Assembly: GCA_020348765.1 (NCBI GenBank) | Contig: CP070753.1 | Span: forward strand, 330,386-336,405 | Source: Burkholderiales bacterium | Lineage (GTDB): Bacteria; Pseudomonadota; Gammaproteobacteria; Burkholderiales; Burkholderiaceae_E | Reading direction: 5' to 3' | DNA: 6,020 nt | Shown here: piece after piece, positions 1 to 5,207 of the stretch | Layout: every line of letters begins with the position of its first letter | Numbering within the stretch: the stretch's first letter is position 1 | Made by a program: the position numbers and the translations under genes | The notes under the pieces: generated by a model | Database searches by the model: none | What the model was told of the DNA's origin: nothing | The model's input: the letters and a program-made list of their open reading frames with translations, nothing else

Positions 1-824
1 GCCTGGTCGCCGAGGGCCGGACCGTGGTCGAGCGAGCGCTGCAGCGCGAGGGGCGTACCGCGTTGCCTCTGGAAGCACTGGCGTCGCGGCTCGGATTCGC
101 GACGCCCGATGCCCTGTTCGCCGCGGTCGCGCGGGAAGAGGTCGGGCCGCGAATGCTCGAGAGTGCGATTCGTGGGGAGGCGGCGGCATCGGGTGCATCA
201 CAGACGGTGGCCGATGCCGGCCCGGCGGAAGCACTACCGCCGCTGCGACGGGCGACCGCGGACGGTCGCGCCGGACGCCGGTCCGATGTGCTCGTGGTCG
301 GGGTCGATTTCCTGATGACCCAACTTGCGCGCTGCTGCCGGCCCCTGCCGCCGGACCCGATCGCCGGATTCGTGACCCGTGGGCGGGGCGTTTCGATCCA
401 CCGCTCGGCGTGCCGTGGATTCCGGACGCTGGCTGCGCGCATGCCGGAGCGGGTCTTGCGGGCGGACTGGGGTGCACGTGGCACCGGAGCGGCGAGCGAG
501 GACGGGCAGGGCGCATCGGAGGACGGGAACGGTGCATCGACCGCCCCGGCAGCCGTTCGGGGCAGCGGCGCAGCCGGGGCGGGTTCGACACGGCTCTATC
601 CGGCCGAGGTCACCGTACGTCTCGGCGAGCGCCGGGGCGCGCTGCGCGATCTGCTCGATGCACTGGCCCGGGACAAGGTCAATGTAGTCGGCGTCAATAC
701 GCGCAGCAAGGGTTCATCGACCACGGCGCGCTTAACGCTCGAGGTGGCTGACCGCGAAGAGCTGCAGCGGGCCCTGGCCGCGATCCGCTCCGTCGCTGGG
801 GTACTCGAGGCCGTGCGCGCATGA
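1..824 (+). CDS. relA: RelA-type (p)ppGpp synthetase, C-terminal part (partial, 5' end outside window)
   Basis: The reading frame is open from the left edge (first full codon at base 3) to a TGA at 822-824, so about 274 C-terminal residues of a protein usually near 740 are present. RelA binds stalled ribosomes carrying uncharged tRNA and makes (p)ppGpp from ATP and GTP/GDP; the catalytic part lies outside the window. Visible order: a helical segment (about 3-180), a variable linker, the conserved Cys/zinc-finger domain (about 290-425) with LARCCRPLPPDPIAGF and SIHRSAC (Cys-Cys at 333-338, then His and Cys), a low-complexity insert (471-590), and an ACT domain (about 603-821) with GALRDLLDALARDKVNVVGV. 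The CC-P-PD-I-GF pattern and wording around it fit RelA better than SpoT. No frameshift is seen. It converges on mog with 37 bases between the stop codons. Family assignment is secure; RelA rather than SpoT is inferred from C-terminal similarity only. Confidence 0.93.
   Translation, partial: LVAEGRTVVERALQREGRTALPLEALASRLGFATPDALFAAVAREEVGPRMLESAIRGEAAASGASQTVADAGPAEALPPLRRATADGRAGRRSDVLVVGVDFLMTQLARCCRPLPPDPIAGFVTRGRGVSIHRSACRGFRTLAARMPERVLRADWGARGTGAASEDGQGASEDGNGASTAPAAVRGSGAAGAGSTRLYPAEVTVRLGERRGALRDLLDALARDKVNVVGVNTRSKGSSTTARLTLEVADREELQRALAAIRSVAGVLEAVRA
495..536 (+). repeat. 21-base tandem duplication inside the relA linker
   Basis: Two adjacent 21-base units (495-515 and 516-536) encode SEDGQGA and SEDGNGA, followed by another Ser. 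They sit in a Gly/Ala/Ser-rich stretch of about 40 residues (471-590) between the zinc-finger and ACT domains of RelA. The unit is a multiple of three, so the frame is kept. It is probably a slippage product in a tolerant linker. Confidence 0.8.
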
Positions 825-861
825 GGCCGCGTCACCGGGCCGTTGCCGGCGCCCTGGTCGA

Positions 862-1449
862 TCACCCCCTGGGCTTTGTCGCCGACTTCGGCCGAAAAGC
901 CTTGCACACCATCTCGTCGGTCTCGACGTACGGCGCCCCGATCAGGTCCAGGCAGTAGGGCACAGCGGCGAAGATACCGTGCACCTTTTGCCGGCCGTCG
1001 GCGTCCTTCAGCCCTTCGAGCGTCTCCCTGATCGACTTCGGCTGCCCGGGCAGGTTGATGATCAGCGCGCTGCCGCGCACCACGGCCACCTGGCGCGAAA
1101 GGATCGCGGTGGGCACGAAGTTCAGGCTGATCTGGCGCATCTGTTCGCCGAAGCCTGGCATCTCCTTGTCGCCCACGGCCAGCGTCGCGTCCGGGGTCAC
1201 GTCGCGGCGCGCCGGGCCAGTGCCCCCGGTGGTCAGCACCAGGTGACACCCGACGTCGTCGACCAGGTCGATAAGGGCGCGCTCGATCTCGGCGCGCTCG
1301 TCCGGGATCAGCCGGGTCTCGCTGGTCCACGGCGAGGTCAGCGCCGCGCCCAGCCACTCCTGCAGCGCCGGGATGCCCTTGTCCTCGTAGACGCCGCTCG
1401 AGGCGCGATCGCTGATCGATACCAGGCCTACCTTTAGCGTGTCGGTCAC
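862..1449 (-). CDS. mog: Molybdopterin adenylyltransferase
   Basis: The 195-residue product matches E. coli MogA in length and nearly throughout in pattern. MogA adenylylates molybdopterin with ATP in the cytoplasm, giving the MPT-AMP intermediate used by MoeA for molybdate insertion. Visible: the N-terminal GLVSISDRASSGVY strand-loop, IPDE near residue 50, LTTGGTGPARRDVTPDAT near 72-89 (the TGGTG loop of the MoaB/Mog fold), MPGFGEQMRQIS, INLPGQPKSI and the C-terminal FRPKSA. D50 and D83 correspond to the catalytic aspartates D49 and D82 of E. coli MogA. The start is a GTG (1447-1449): it gives the family N-terminus (MTDTLKVGLVSISD) and follows an AGGGAG ribosome site by 6 bases. An upstream ATG at 2163 in this frame would add an out-of-frame reading of yjgA and is not credible. 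The GTG overlaps the yjgA TGA (GTGA), suggesting translational coupling. No other molybdenum-cofactor gene is in the window. Confidence 0.96.
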   Translation of the reverse strand: MTDTLKVGLVSISDRASSGVYEDKGIPALQEWLGAALTSPWTSETRLIPDERAEIERALIDLVDDVGCHLVLTTGGTGPARRDVTPDATLAVGDKEMPGFGEQMRQISLNFVPTAILSRQVAVVRGSALIINLPGQPKSIRETLEGLKDADGRQKVHGIFAAVPYCLDLIGAPYVETDEMVCKAFRPKSATKPRG

Positions 1450-2036
1450 TGTTTGCTCCCTGTGTGCTCGATGTCCGGTTCCGATGGCGGGCGATCCTGC
1501 CCAACTGCCGCGCGCACGCTCCGGAACAGTTCCCGGAAGTGTCGGCCGTGCCGTCCCTGACCGACCTCGCGCCGGGCCATCCGCAGCGTGTTGCGCAGCG
1601 CCTGCAGGTCGTCGGGGCGATTGGCCGCGGCGAACTCCGCCAGCGCGCCCTCGTCGTCCAGCAGCCGCTCCCGCCACTGCTCGGCGGCCCGGTCCAGCAG
1701 CACCGCTTCGCGGTGCGGGCGGTCGATGCGCTCGATCGCGGCGGCGATCGTCGCGGCGTCGGCGTCGCGCATCAGCCGCCCGATGTACTGCATCTGACGC
1801 CGGCGCCCTTCGCGGCTCGTGATGCGCTGCGCGAGCGCGATCGCCTCCCGCAGTGACTCGGGCACTTCGACGGTGGCGAGCTGCGCCGCGCTCAGGCCGA
1901 CCAGCCGCTCGCCCAGCGCCTGCAGGGCATGCATGTCCTTCTTGCGGCGGGTCTTGCTCGGGCGCGCTTCCGCCCCGCCGGGCGCGCCTTCGGGCGGGCC
2001 CTGGTCGATGAAGCTGGCGTCCTGCTTTCGGGTCAC
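1446..2036 (-). CDS. yjgA: YjgA/DarP family 50S ribosome assembly factor (DUF615)
   Basis: The 196-residue, highly charged helical protein fits the YjgA/DUF615 family. In E. coli the protein (renamed DarP) associates with late pre-50S particles and promotes maturation of the peptidyl-transferase region. Visible family segments: SKTRRKKDMHALQALGERL near residues 27-45, then REAIALAQRITSREGRRRQMQYIGRLMR, and near the C-terminus LRNTLRMARREV and HFRELFRSV. The start is chosen as GTG at 2034-2036: it yields MTRKQD, like the MTRK start of betaproteobacterial homologues as I remember them, and G/C at third positions is very high after it but clearly lower before it. The frame remains open far upstream, and an ATG further out would add a non-conserved, low-quality leader. 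No good Shine-Dalgarno precedes the GTG, so the start is the weakest part of the call. The gene is divergent from pmbA and its TGA overlaps the mog start. Confidence 0.92.
   Translation of the reverse strand: MTRKQDASFIDQGPPEGAPGGAEARPSKTRRKKDMHALQALGERLVGLSAAQLATVEVPESLREAIALAQRITSREGRRRQMQYIGRLMRDADAATIAAAIERIDRPHREAVLLDRAAEQWRERLLDDEGALAEFAAANRPDDLQALRNTLRMARREVGQGRHGRHFRELFRSVRAAVGQDRPPSEPDIEHTGSKQ
1456..1461 (-). promoter_or_regulatory. Ribosome binding site of mog
   Basis: AGGGAG on the minus strand lies 6 bases before the GTG at 1449, inside the last codons of yjgA. It supports the GTG start and the reading of yjgA-mog as one transcript. Confidence 0.7.
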
Positions 2037-2066
2037 GGGTCGAGTCTGTGTTGCGATTGCCTGCGG

Positions 2067-2110
2067 CGTCCGCTCGGGACGACCGTCCGCTCGGGACGAC
2101 CGTCCGCTCG
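2067..2110. repeat. 17-base tandem repeat with internal dyad, 5' of yjgA
   Basis: Two exact 17-base units (2067-2083 and 2084-2100) are followed by a 10-base partial third copy (2101-2110). Each full unit is a dyad: CGTCC, a 5-base spacer GCTCG, then GGACG, followed by AC. Because GGACG-AC-CGTCC between units is also a dyad, the array is a run of alternating complementary arms. It begins 31 bases upstream of the chosen yjgA GTG. It could be a repeated operator or hairpins in the yjgA 5' leader; either role is inference. Confidence 0.85.
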
Positions 2111-2186
2111 GTGTCCGCCCGGTGGCATGCGGCATCGCGCAGGCATGCTCGCGGCACGGGCAAGGGCGGCCCGCCTCGTGCGCACG

Positions 2187-2198
2187 GTTATGATAATG
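2187..2198. promoter_or_regulatory. AT-rich island, possible -10 element
   Basis: GTTATGATAATG is the most AT-rich short stretch of the divergent region. On + it contains TATGAT and GATAAT, each one mismatch from TATAAT; on - it offers TATCAT and CATTAT. No convincing -35 element stands at 16-18 bases on either strand, so direction and function remain open. Confidence 0.25.
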
Positions 2199-2287
2199 CG
2201 CGAGGGTCAGGCTGCCTTGCGAAGCGGGGCGGCACTGTCGGGGCGCCGGCCTGGCGGGCGCCGGTCGCTCGTACCGGAGCCATGCGG

Positions 2288-2440
2288 CAAGTCCGGGCGT
2301 CGCCGTGTGAGTTTCGGGCTTCCGCGTATGAGTCCCGGGCTTCCGCGTATGAGTTTCGGGCTTCCGCGTATGAGTTTCGGGCGTCCCCGTCCGAGTCCCG
2401 GCCGTCACCGTATGAGTTTCGGGCGTCCCCGTATGAGCCC
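2288..2440. repeat. 21-base tandem array (about seven copies) upstream of pmbA
   Basis: The tetramer-anchored unit GAGTTTCGGGCTTCCGCGTA plus T recurs with exact 21-base spacing: the GAG falls at 2309, 2330, 2351, 2372, 2393, 2414 and 2435, with a degenerate copy from 2288 and a truncated last copy. Variants alternate GAGTTTCGGG with GAGTCCCGGG, and CTTCCGCG with CGTCCCCG. The period divisible by three keeps several frames open (MSFGLPR-type heptapeptides on +, THTRKPE and SYAEARN on -), while one + frame is stopped in most units. The array ends about 30 bases before the pmbA start and places in-frame ATGs upstream of pmbA that can mislead start calling. Confidence 0.92.
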
Positions 2441-2456
2441 GTCGACTCGATTCGCA

Positions 2457-2464
2457 GAGAGGAA
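2457..2464 (+). promoter_or_regulatory. Ribosome binding site of pmbA
   Basis: GAGAGGAA lies just before the TTG at 2469, with 6 bases between the GAGG core and the start codon. It is the best Shine-Dalgarno in the area and decides the TTG over the ATGs in the upstream repeats, the nearest of which (2433) has none. Confidence 0.7.
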
Positions 2465-2468
2465 TTCC

Positions 2469-3827
2469 TTGTCCACCGAAGACCTGTTTCACTATGACGC
2501 CGCACGTTTCGAACAGATGTGCGAGGACGTGCTCGGGCATGCGGCCAGCCTGGGCGCGAGCGACGCGGCGGTCGAAGTGTCCGAGAGCGCCGGCCTGTCG
2601 GTGAACGTCCGCAAGCAGCGGGTCGAGACCATCGAGCAGACCCGGGACAAGGGCCTGTCGGTGACCGTCTACCTCGGCCAGCGGCGTGGCAACGCGAGCA
2701 GCTCCGATTTCTCGTCGGCCTCGATCGCAGCCACGGTGAAGGCGGCCTACGACATCGCGAACCACACCGCCGAGGACCCGTGCGCTGGCCTGCCGGAGCC
2801 CGAGCTGCTGGCACCACGGGACGTGCCGATGCTGGACCTGTTCCACCCGTGGACGATCGATGCGGCCCAGGCGATCTCGATTGCCCGGCGCATGGAGCGC
2901 GCGGCGCTCACGACCAGCCCGCTGATCACCAACAGCGACGGCGCGCACGTGTCGGTCAGTCACGGTCACTTCTTCGCGGCGAACTCGCGCGGCTTCCGTG
3001 GCGGCTATCCGTATTCGCGGCATTCGCTCGGCTGCGCGCCGATCGCGCAGCGCGGCTCGGCGATGCAGCGCGACGCCTGGTACTCGTCGCACCGCGTGCC
3101 GGAGCGGCTGGCCGATGCGGCGGCCATTGGCCGCTATGCGGCCGAGCGGGCGCTGTCGCGGCTCGGGGCGCGGCAGGTTCCGACCTGCAAGGTGCCGGTG
3201 CTGTTCGAGGCGCCGCTGGCCTGCGGGCTGCTCGGCCACCTGGTGCAGGCCGCGAGCGGCGGCGCGCTCTATCGCAAGGCCAGCTTCCTGGTCGACGCGC
3301 TGGGCAAGGCGCTGTTTCCTGAGCACGTGGACATCGAAGAGGATCCGCACCGGCCCACCGAGGTCGGAAGCTCCCCGTTCGACGACGAGGGCGTGCTGAC
3401 CCACCGGCGTCAGGTCGTCAGCCGTGGCGTGCTCGAGGGCTATTTCCTGTCGACCTATTCGGCGCGCAAGCTGGGCATGACCACGACCGGCAATGCCGGC
3501 GGCTCGCACAACCTGAGCCTGACCAGCCGGCTGACCCGCGCCGGCGACGATCTGGAGGCGATGCTGCGCAAGCTCGACCGGGGCCTGTTCGTGACCGACC
3601 TGATGGGCCACGGGATCAATTACGTGACCGGCGACTACTCGCGTGGCGCGAGCGGCTACTGGGTCGAGAAGGGCCGCATCGTGCGCCCGGTCGAGGAGGT
3701 CACCATCGCCTGCAGTCTGCCGGAGATGTTCCGGGCCATTGCAGCCGTGGGCGACGACGTGATCGTGCGCGGCAACAAGCGCACCGGCTCGGTGCTGCTC
3801 GAGCAGATGTCGCTGGCGGGGAGTTGA
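2469..3827 (+). CDS. pmbA: PmbA/TldE metalloprotease subunit
   Basis: The 452-residue product matches E. coli PmbA (TldE, 450 residues) end to end. TldE pairs with TldD in the cytoplasm; the complex unfolds and degrades peptides, and in E. coli it matures microcin B17 and is linked to CcdA turnover. TldD carries the zinc site, so the absence of an HExxxH motif here is expected. Family landmarks in order: GLSVNVRK and TRDKGLSVTVYLGQRRGNAS (N-terminal domain), DPCAGLP and LDLFHPW, NSRGFRGGYPYSRHSL, LFEAPLACGLLGHLVQAASGGALYRKASFL, SSPFDDEGV, STYSARKLGMTTTGNAGGSHN, LMGHGINYVTGDYSRGASGYWVE, and near the end GNKRTGSVLLEQM. The TTG start (2469-2471) gives MSTEDLFHYD, a normal family length and a good ribosome site; the frame is open further upstream through the 21-base repeats, so an ATG at 2433 is the main alternative. 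tldD is not in the window. The 208 bases after the stop hold no gene on +. Confidence 0.97.
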   Translation: MSTEDLFHYDAARFEQMCEDVLGHAASLGASDAAVEVSESAGLSVNVRKQRVETIEQTRDKGLSVTVYLGQRRGNASSSDFSSASIAATVKAAYDIANHTAEDPCAGLPEPELLAPRDVPMLDLFHPWTIDAAQAISIARRMERAALTTSPLITNSDGAHVSVSHGHFFAANSRGFRGGYPYSRHSLGCAPIAQRGSAMQRDAWYSSHRVPERLADAAAIGRYAAERALSRLGARQVPTCKVPVLFEAPLACGLLGHLVQAASGGALYRKASFLVDALGKALFPEHVDIEEDPHRPTEVGSSPFDDEGVLTHRRQVVSRGVLEGYFLSTYSARKLGMTTTGNAGGSHNLSLTSRLTRAGDDLEAMLRKLDRGLFVTDLMGHGINYVTGDYSRGASGYWVEKGRIVRPVEEVTIACSLPEMFRAIAAVGDDVIVRGNKRTGSVLLEQMSLAGS

Positions 3828-3872
3828 ATCGCGCGGTCGCGGCGGCCGAGCGTTGAATCCCGGGATCCACCG

Positions 3873-3920
3873 TGGTCGGGAGCCGGTTCGGGAGCCGGTT
3901 CGGGAGTCGGTTCGGGAGCC
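3873..3920. repeat. 12-base tandem repeat downstream of pmbA
   Basis: Four adjacent 12-base units (3873-3884, 3885-3896, 3897-3908, 3909-3920) follow the consensus GGTTCGGGAGCC; the first begins TGGTCGGG and the third ends AGTC. They lie 45 bases after the pmbA stop in the gap before the convergent small gene. Further right in the same gap is a CGCGG pentamer run at 3958-3972. I see no gene and no T-tailed terminator hairpin between 3828 and 4035. Confidence 0.85.
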
Positions 3921-4035
3921 GATTGCCGAATTCGATGGGCGAGGTAGCTGGTTGCCGCGCGGCGCGGCGCGGCGGCCGAGAGCCGATCGCCGCGGTCCTC
4001 GGCGTCGGTTGCCCGTGTGGTCCGAGCCCTGTGCG

Positions 4036-4350
4036 TCAGACCAACGGACTCTTGCTTTCGATCTCCTCGAGTTCCGCGGCCAGCTGTCGCAGCGCCTCGG
4101 CCGAGATTTCGCCGGTGGCCTTCTCGGAGTCGGCGAGCTCGAGTGCTGCCGCGAGCTGGCGCTCCAGTTGCTCGATCGCCGCGCGCAGCGTGTCGAGCTC
4201 GGCGTGGGCCGCGTGACTGTCGAGCGCGTCGCGGTGCAATGGATCTTCCATGGGAGCTCCGGTCTGCGTGCCCAGTCGCACGTAGCGCGACAGGCAGTTC
4301 GAGTCGTTCGGGGTCGGGGCGCCGTAGCGCGCGGGGTCGTTCGGGTCCAT
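4036..4350 (-). CDS. Small uncharacterised protein, coiled-coil-like C-terminal half
   Basis: I do not recognise this 104-residue protein. It runs from ATG at 4348-4350 to TGA at 4036-4038. Residues 1-38 are Pro/Asn/Asp-rich and hydrophilic (MDPNDPARYGAPTPNDSN). Residues 48-100 are acidic and rich in Ala, Leu and Glu with heptad-like spacing of hydrophobic residues (LDTLRAAIEQLERQLAAALEL, then ALRQLAAELEEIES), suggesting two helices or a coiled coil. No signal peptide or membrane segment is visible. An internal ATG at 4249-4251, preceded by GGAG at 5 bases, would give 71 residues. I prefer the longer form because nearly every codon between the two ATGs ends in G or C, as in the sure genes; the 4350 ATG itself lacks a clear ribosome site. 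The gene stands alone, convergent with pmbA and divergent from greB. It is probably real, function unknown. Confidence 0.68.
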   Translation of the reverse strand: MDPNDPARYGAPTPNDSNCLSRYVRLGTQTGAPMEDPLHRDALDSHAAHAELDTLRAAIEQLERQLAAALELADSEKATGEISAEALRQLAAELEEIESKSPLV

Positions 4351-4438
4351 GTGTGCGAGGCTACGCGCGGGGTCGCGTGCGGCAGAGGAAATCGGACACG
4401 GATCGCCGCAGGTGCGGTCGTGGCAGCTAGCGGCCCGT

Positions 4439-4531
4439 GATCCGGTCGACGAACGGTCGGCGCGTGACGGGTGCCCGATCCGATGAACGATCGGCGCGTG
4501 ACGCGTGCCCGATTCGACGAACGATCGGCGC
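4439..4531. repeat. 34-base-period repeat array upstream of greB
   Basis: The core GAACG(G/A)TCGGCGC recurs at 4451, 4485 and 4519, exactly 34 bases apart. The first two copies continue as GTGACG(G/C)GTGCCCGAT; the third breaks off after GGCGC. The middle copy contains a dyad, CCGAT (4480-4484) and ATCGG (4490-4494); the third copy has the same arms further apart (4509-4513 and 4524-4528). The array ends 85 bases before the greB ATG and about 90 bases before the small minus-strand gene, so it lies in a divergent promoter region. Binding of a regulator is possible but not shown. Confidence 0.85.
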
Positions 4532-4616
4532 AGCGGGTTAGGATTAGCGGCCTAGGACATCAGCTGCGCTCGATCGGTGCACCGAGCCCAGGCGACAGGA
4601 ACGAGAACCGAGCACG

Positions 4617-5186
4617 ATGAGCAAGGCATTCGTCAGCGAGGACCGCGAGCTCGAGCACGATGACGGGCCGGAGTCGGGCGACCAGCCACTCCCGGCGAAG
4701 AACTACATCACGCATGCGGGCCACAGGCGGCTGAAGGAGGAATTGTTGAACCTGCTCGACGTCGAGCGGCCCGAGGTGGTCCAGACCGTGGCCTGGGCCG
4801 CGTCCAACGGCGATCGCAGCGAGAACGGCGACTACATCTACGGCAAGCGGCGGTTGCGCGAGATCGACCGGCGCATCCGGTTCCTGACCAAGCGGCTCGA
4901 CGCGGCGGTGGTCGTCGATCCGTCGGTTCACGCGGGCAACGACCAGATCTTTTTCGGCGCCACCGTGACCTATGCCGATGCCGAGGGCGCCGAGCGCACC
5001 GTGACCATCGTCGGGGTCGACGAGGTCGAGCCCGAGCGCGGCCGGATCAGCTGGATCTCGCCGGTGGCGCAGGCAATGCTGAAGGCGCGCGAGGGCGACG
5101 TGGTGAGCCTGCGCAGCCCGGCCGGGCTGCTCGAGCTCGAAGTGATCGCGGTGCGATACCCGGAGGCCGGGCTCGACCCCGACTAG
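4617..5186 (+). CDS. greB: Transcription elongation factor GreB
   Basis: GreB enters the secondary channel of backtracked RNA polymerase and stimulates cleavage of the transcript 3' end, so that elongation resumes. The 189-residue product has the N-terminal coiled coil (about residues 28-100), including VERPEVVQTVAWAASNGDRS, ENGDYIYGKRRLREIDRRIR, and the C-terminal FKBP-like domain (about 105-183) with IFFGATVTY, VTIVGVDEVE and ISWISPVAQAML. D66 and E69 in GDRSENGDY correspond to the acidic tip residues D41 and E44 of E. coli GreB. The ERPEV and RSENGDY/KRRLREIDRR pattern separates it from GreA. About 28 extra acidic N-terminal residues precede the domain; betaproteobacterial GreB proteins, as I recall, often carry such an extension, so the ATG at 4617 is kept. 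A modest AGGA-type site lies at about 4597. No clear promoter was found. It ends 17 bases before the convergent spoT stop. Confidence 0.96.
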   Translation: MSKAFVSEDRELEHDDGPESGDQPLPAKNYITHAGHRRLKEELLNLLDVERPEVVQTVAWAASNGDRSENGDYIYGKRRLREIDRRIRFLTKRLDAAVVVDPSVHAGNDQIFFGATVTYADAEGAERTVTIVGVDEVEPERGRISWISPVAQAMLKAREGDVVSLRSPAGLLELEVIAVRYPEAGLDPD

Positions 5187-5207
5187 GCCGGGCTCGACCC
5201 CGCCTAG
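5166..5207. repeat. 21-base tandem duplication spanning the greB and spoT stop codons
   Basis: Units 5166-5186 and 5187-5207 are identical at 20 of 21 positions (GACTAG versus GCCTAG at the end). The first unit encodes the last greB residues and its TAG; the second holds the TAG of spoT read on the minus strand (5204-5206) through the self-complementary CTAG. The duplication forms the whole space between these convergent genes. Confidence 0.9.

Larger units (their letters stand above)
2037..2468. other. Divergent intergenic region between yjgA and pmbA (432 bases)
   Basis: The region should hold the promoters for yjgA-mog (leftward) and pmbA (rightward). It contains a 17-base palindromic tandem array at 2067-2110, one AT-rich island near 2187-2198, a GC-rich stretch at 2199-2287 where I see nothing definite, and a 21-base tandem array at 2288-2440. 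Frames stay open through it on both strands, but their third-position composition is less biased than in the flanking genes, so I do not call a gene. No clear -35/-10 pair is visible. Confidence 0.7.

Noticed and set aside
825..861. Bidirectional terminator between relA and mog
   Set aside because: I find no stable symmetrical stem with flanking A/T runs in these 37 bases.
862..2163. A 433-residue fusion of an upstream domain to Mog
   Set aside because: The first half is yjgA read out of frame. The Mog homology begins at the GTG at 1449 with its own ribosome site, and length from there equals the family's.
2288..2440. CRISPR array
   Set aside because: The units are contiguous 21-base repeats without unique spacers, and no cas genes are present.
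1929..2468. N-terminal extension of PmbA, through the 21-base repeats or beyond
   Set aside because: The part before 2037 is antisense to yjgA, codon bias is weak in 2190-2468, homology and normal length begin at 2469, and the TTG has the strong ribosome site.
1446..3611. Very long minus-strand open frame covering yjgA and most of the antisense of pmbA
   Set aside because: Only the part from 2036 down resembles a protein family. The rest is the low-stop shadow of pmbA and repeats in GC-rich DNA.
3958..3994. GC-rich hairpin (GCGGCG at 3969-3974 with CGCCGC at 3988-3993) as a terminator for pmbA
   Set aside because: It has no T tract on either strand, the loop is occupied by a competing small stem, and chance pairing is likely in such GC-rich DNA.
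3853..4440. 195-residue plus-strand open frame over the small minus-strand gene
   Set aside because: It consists of repeat translation followed by antisense of the small gene, with Arg/Gly/Val-rich composition and no ribosome site.
4532..4560. greB promoter with TAGGAT (4539-4544) as -10
   Set aside because: No matching -35 lies at the right distance and the hexamer is a poor match, so I do not list it as a feature.
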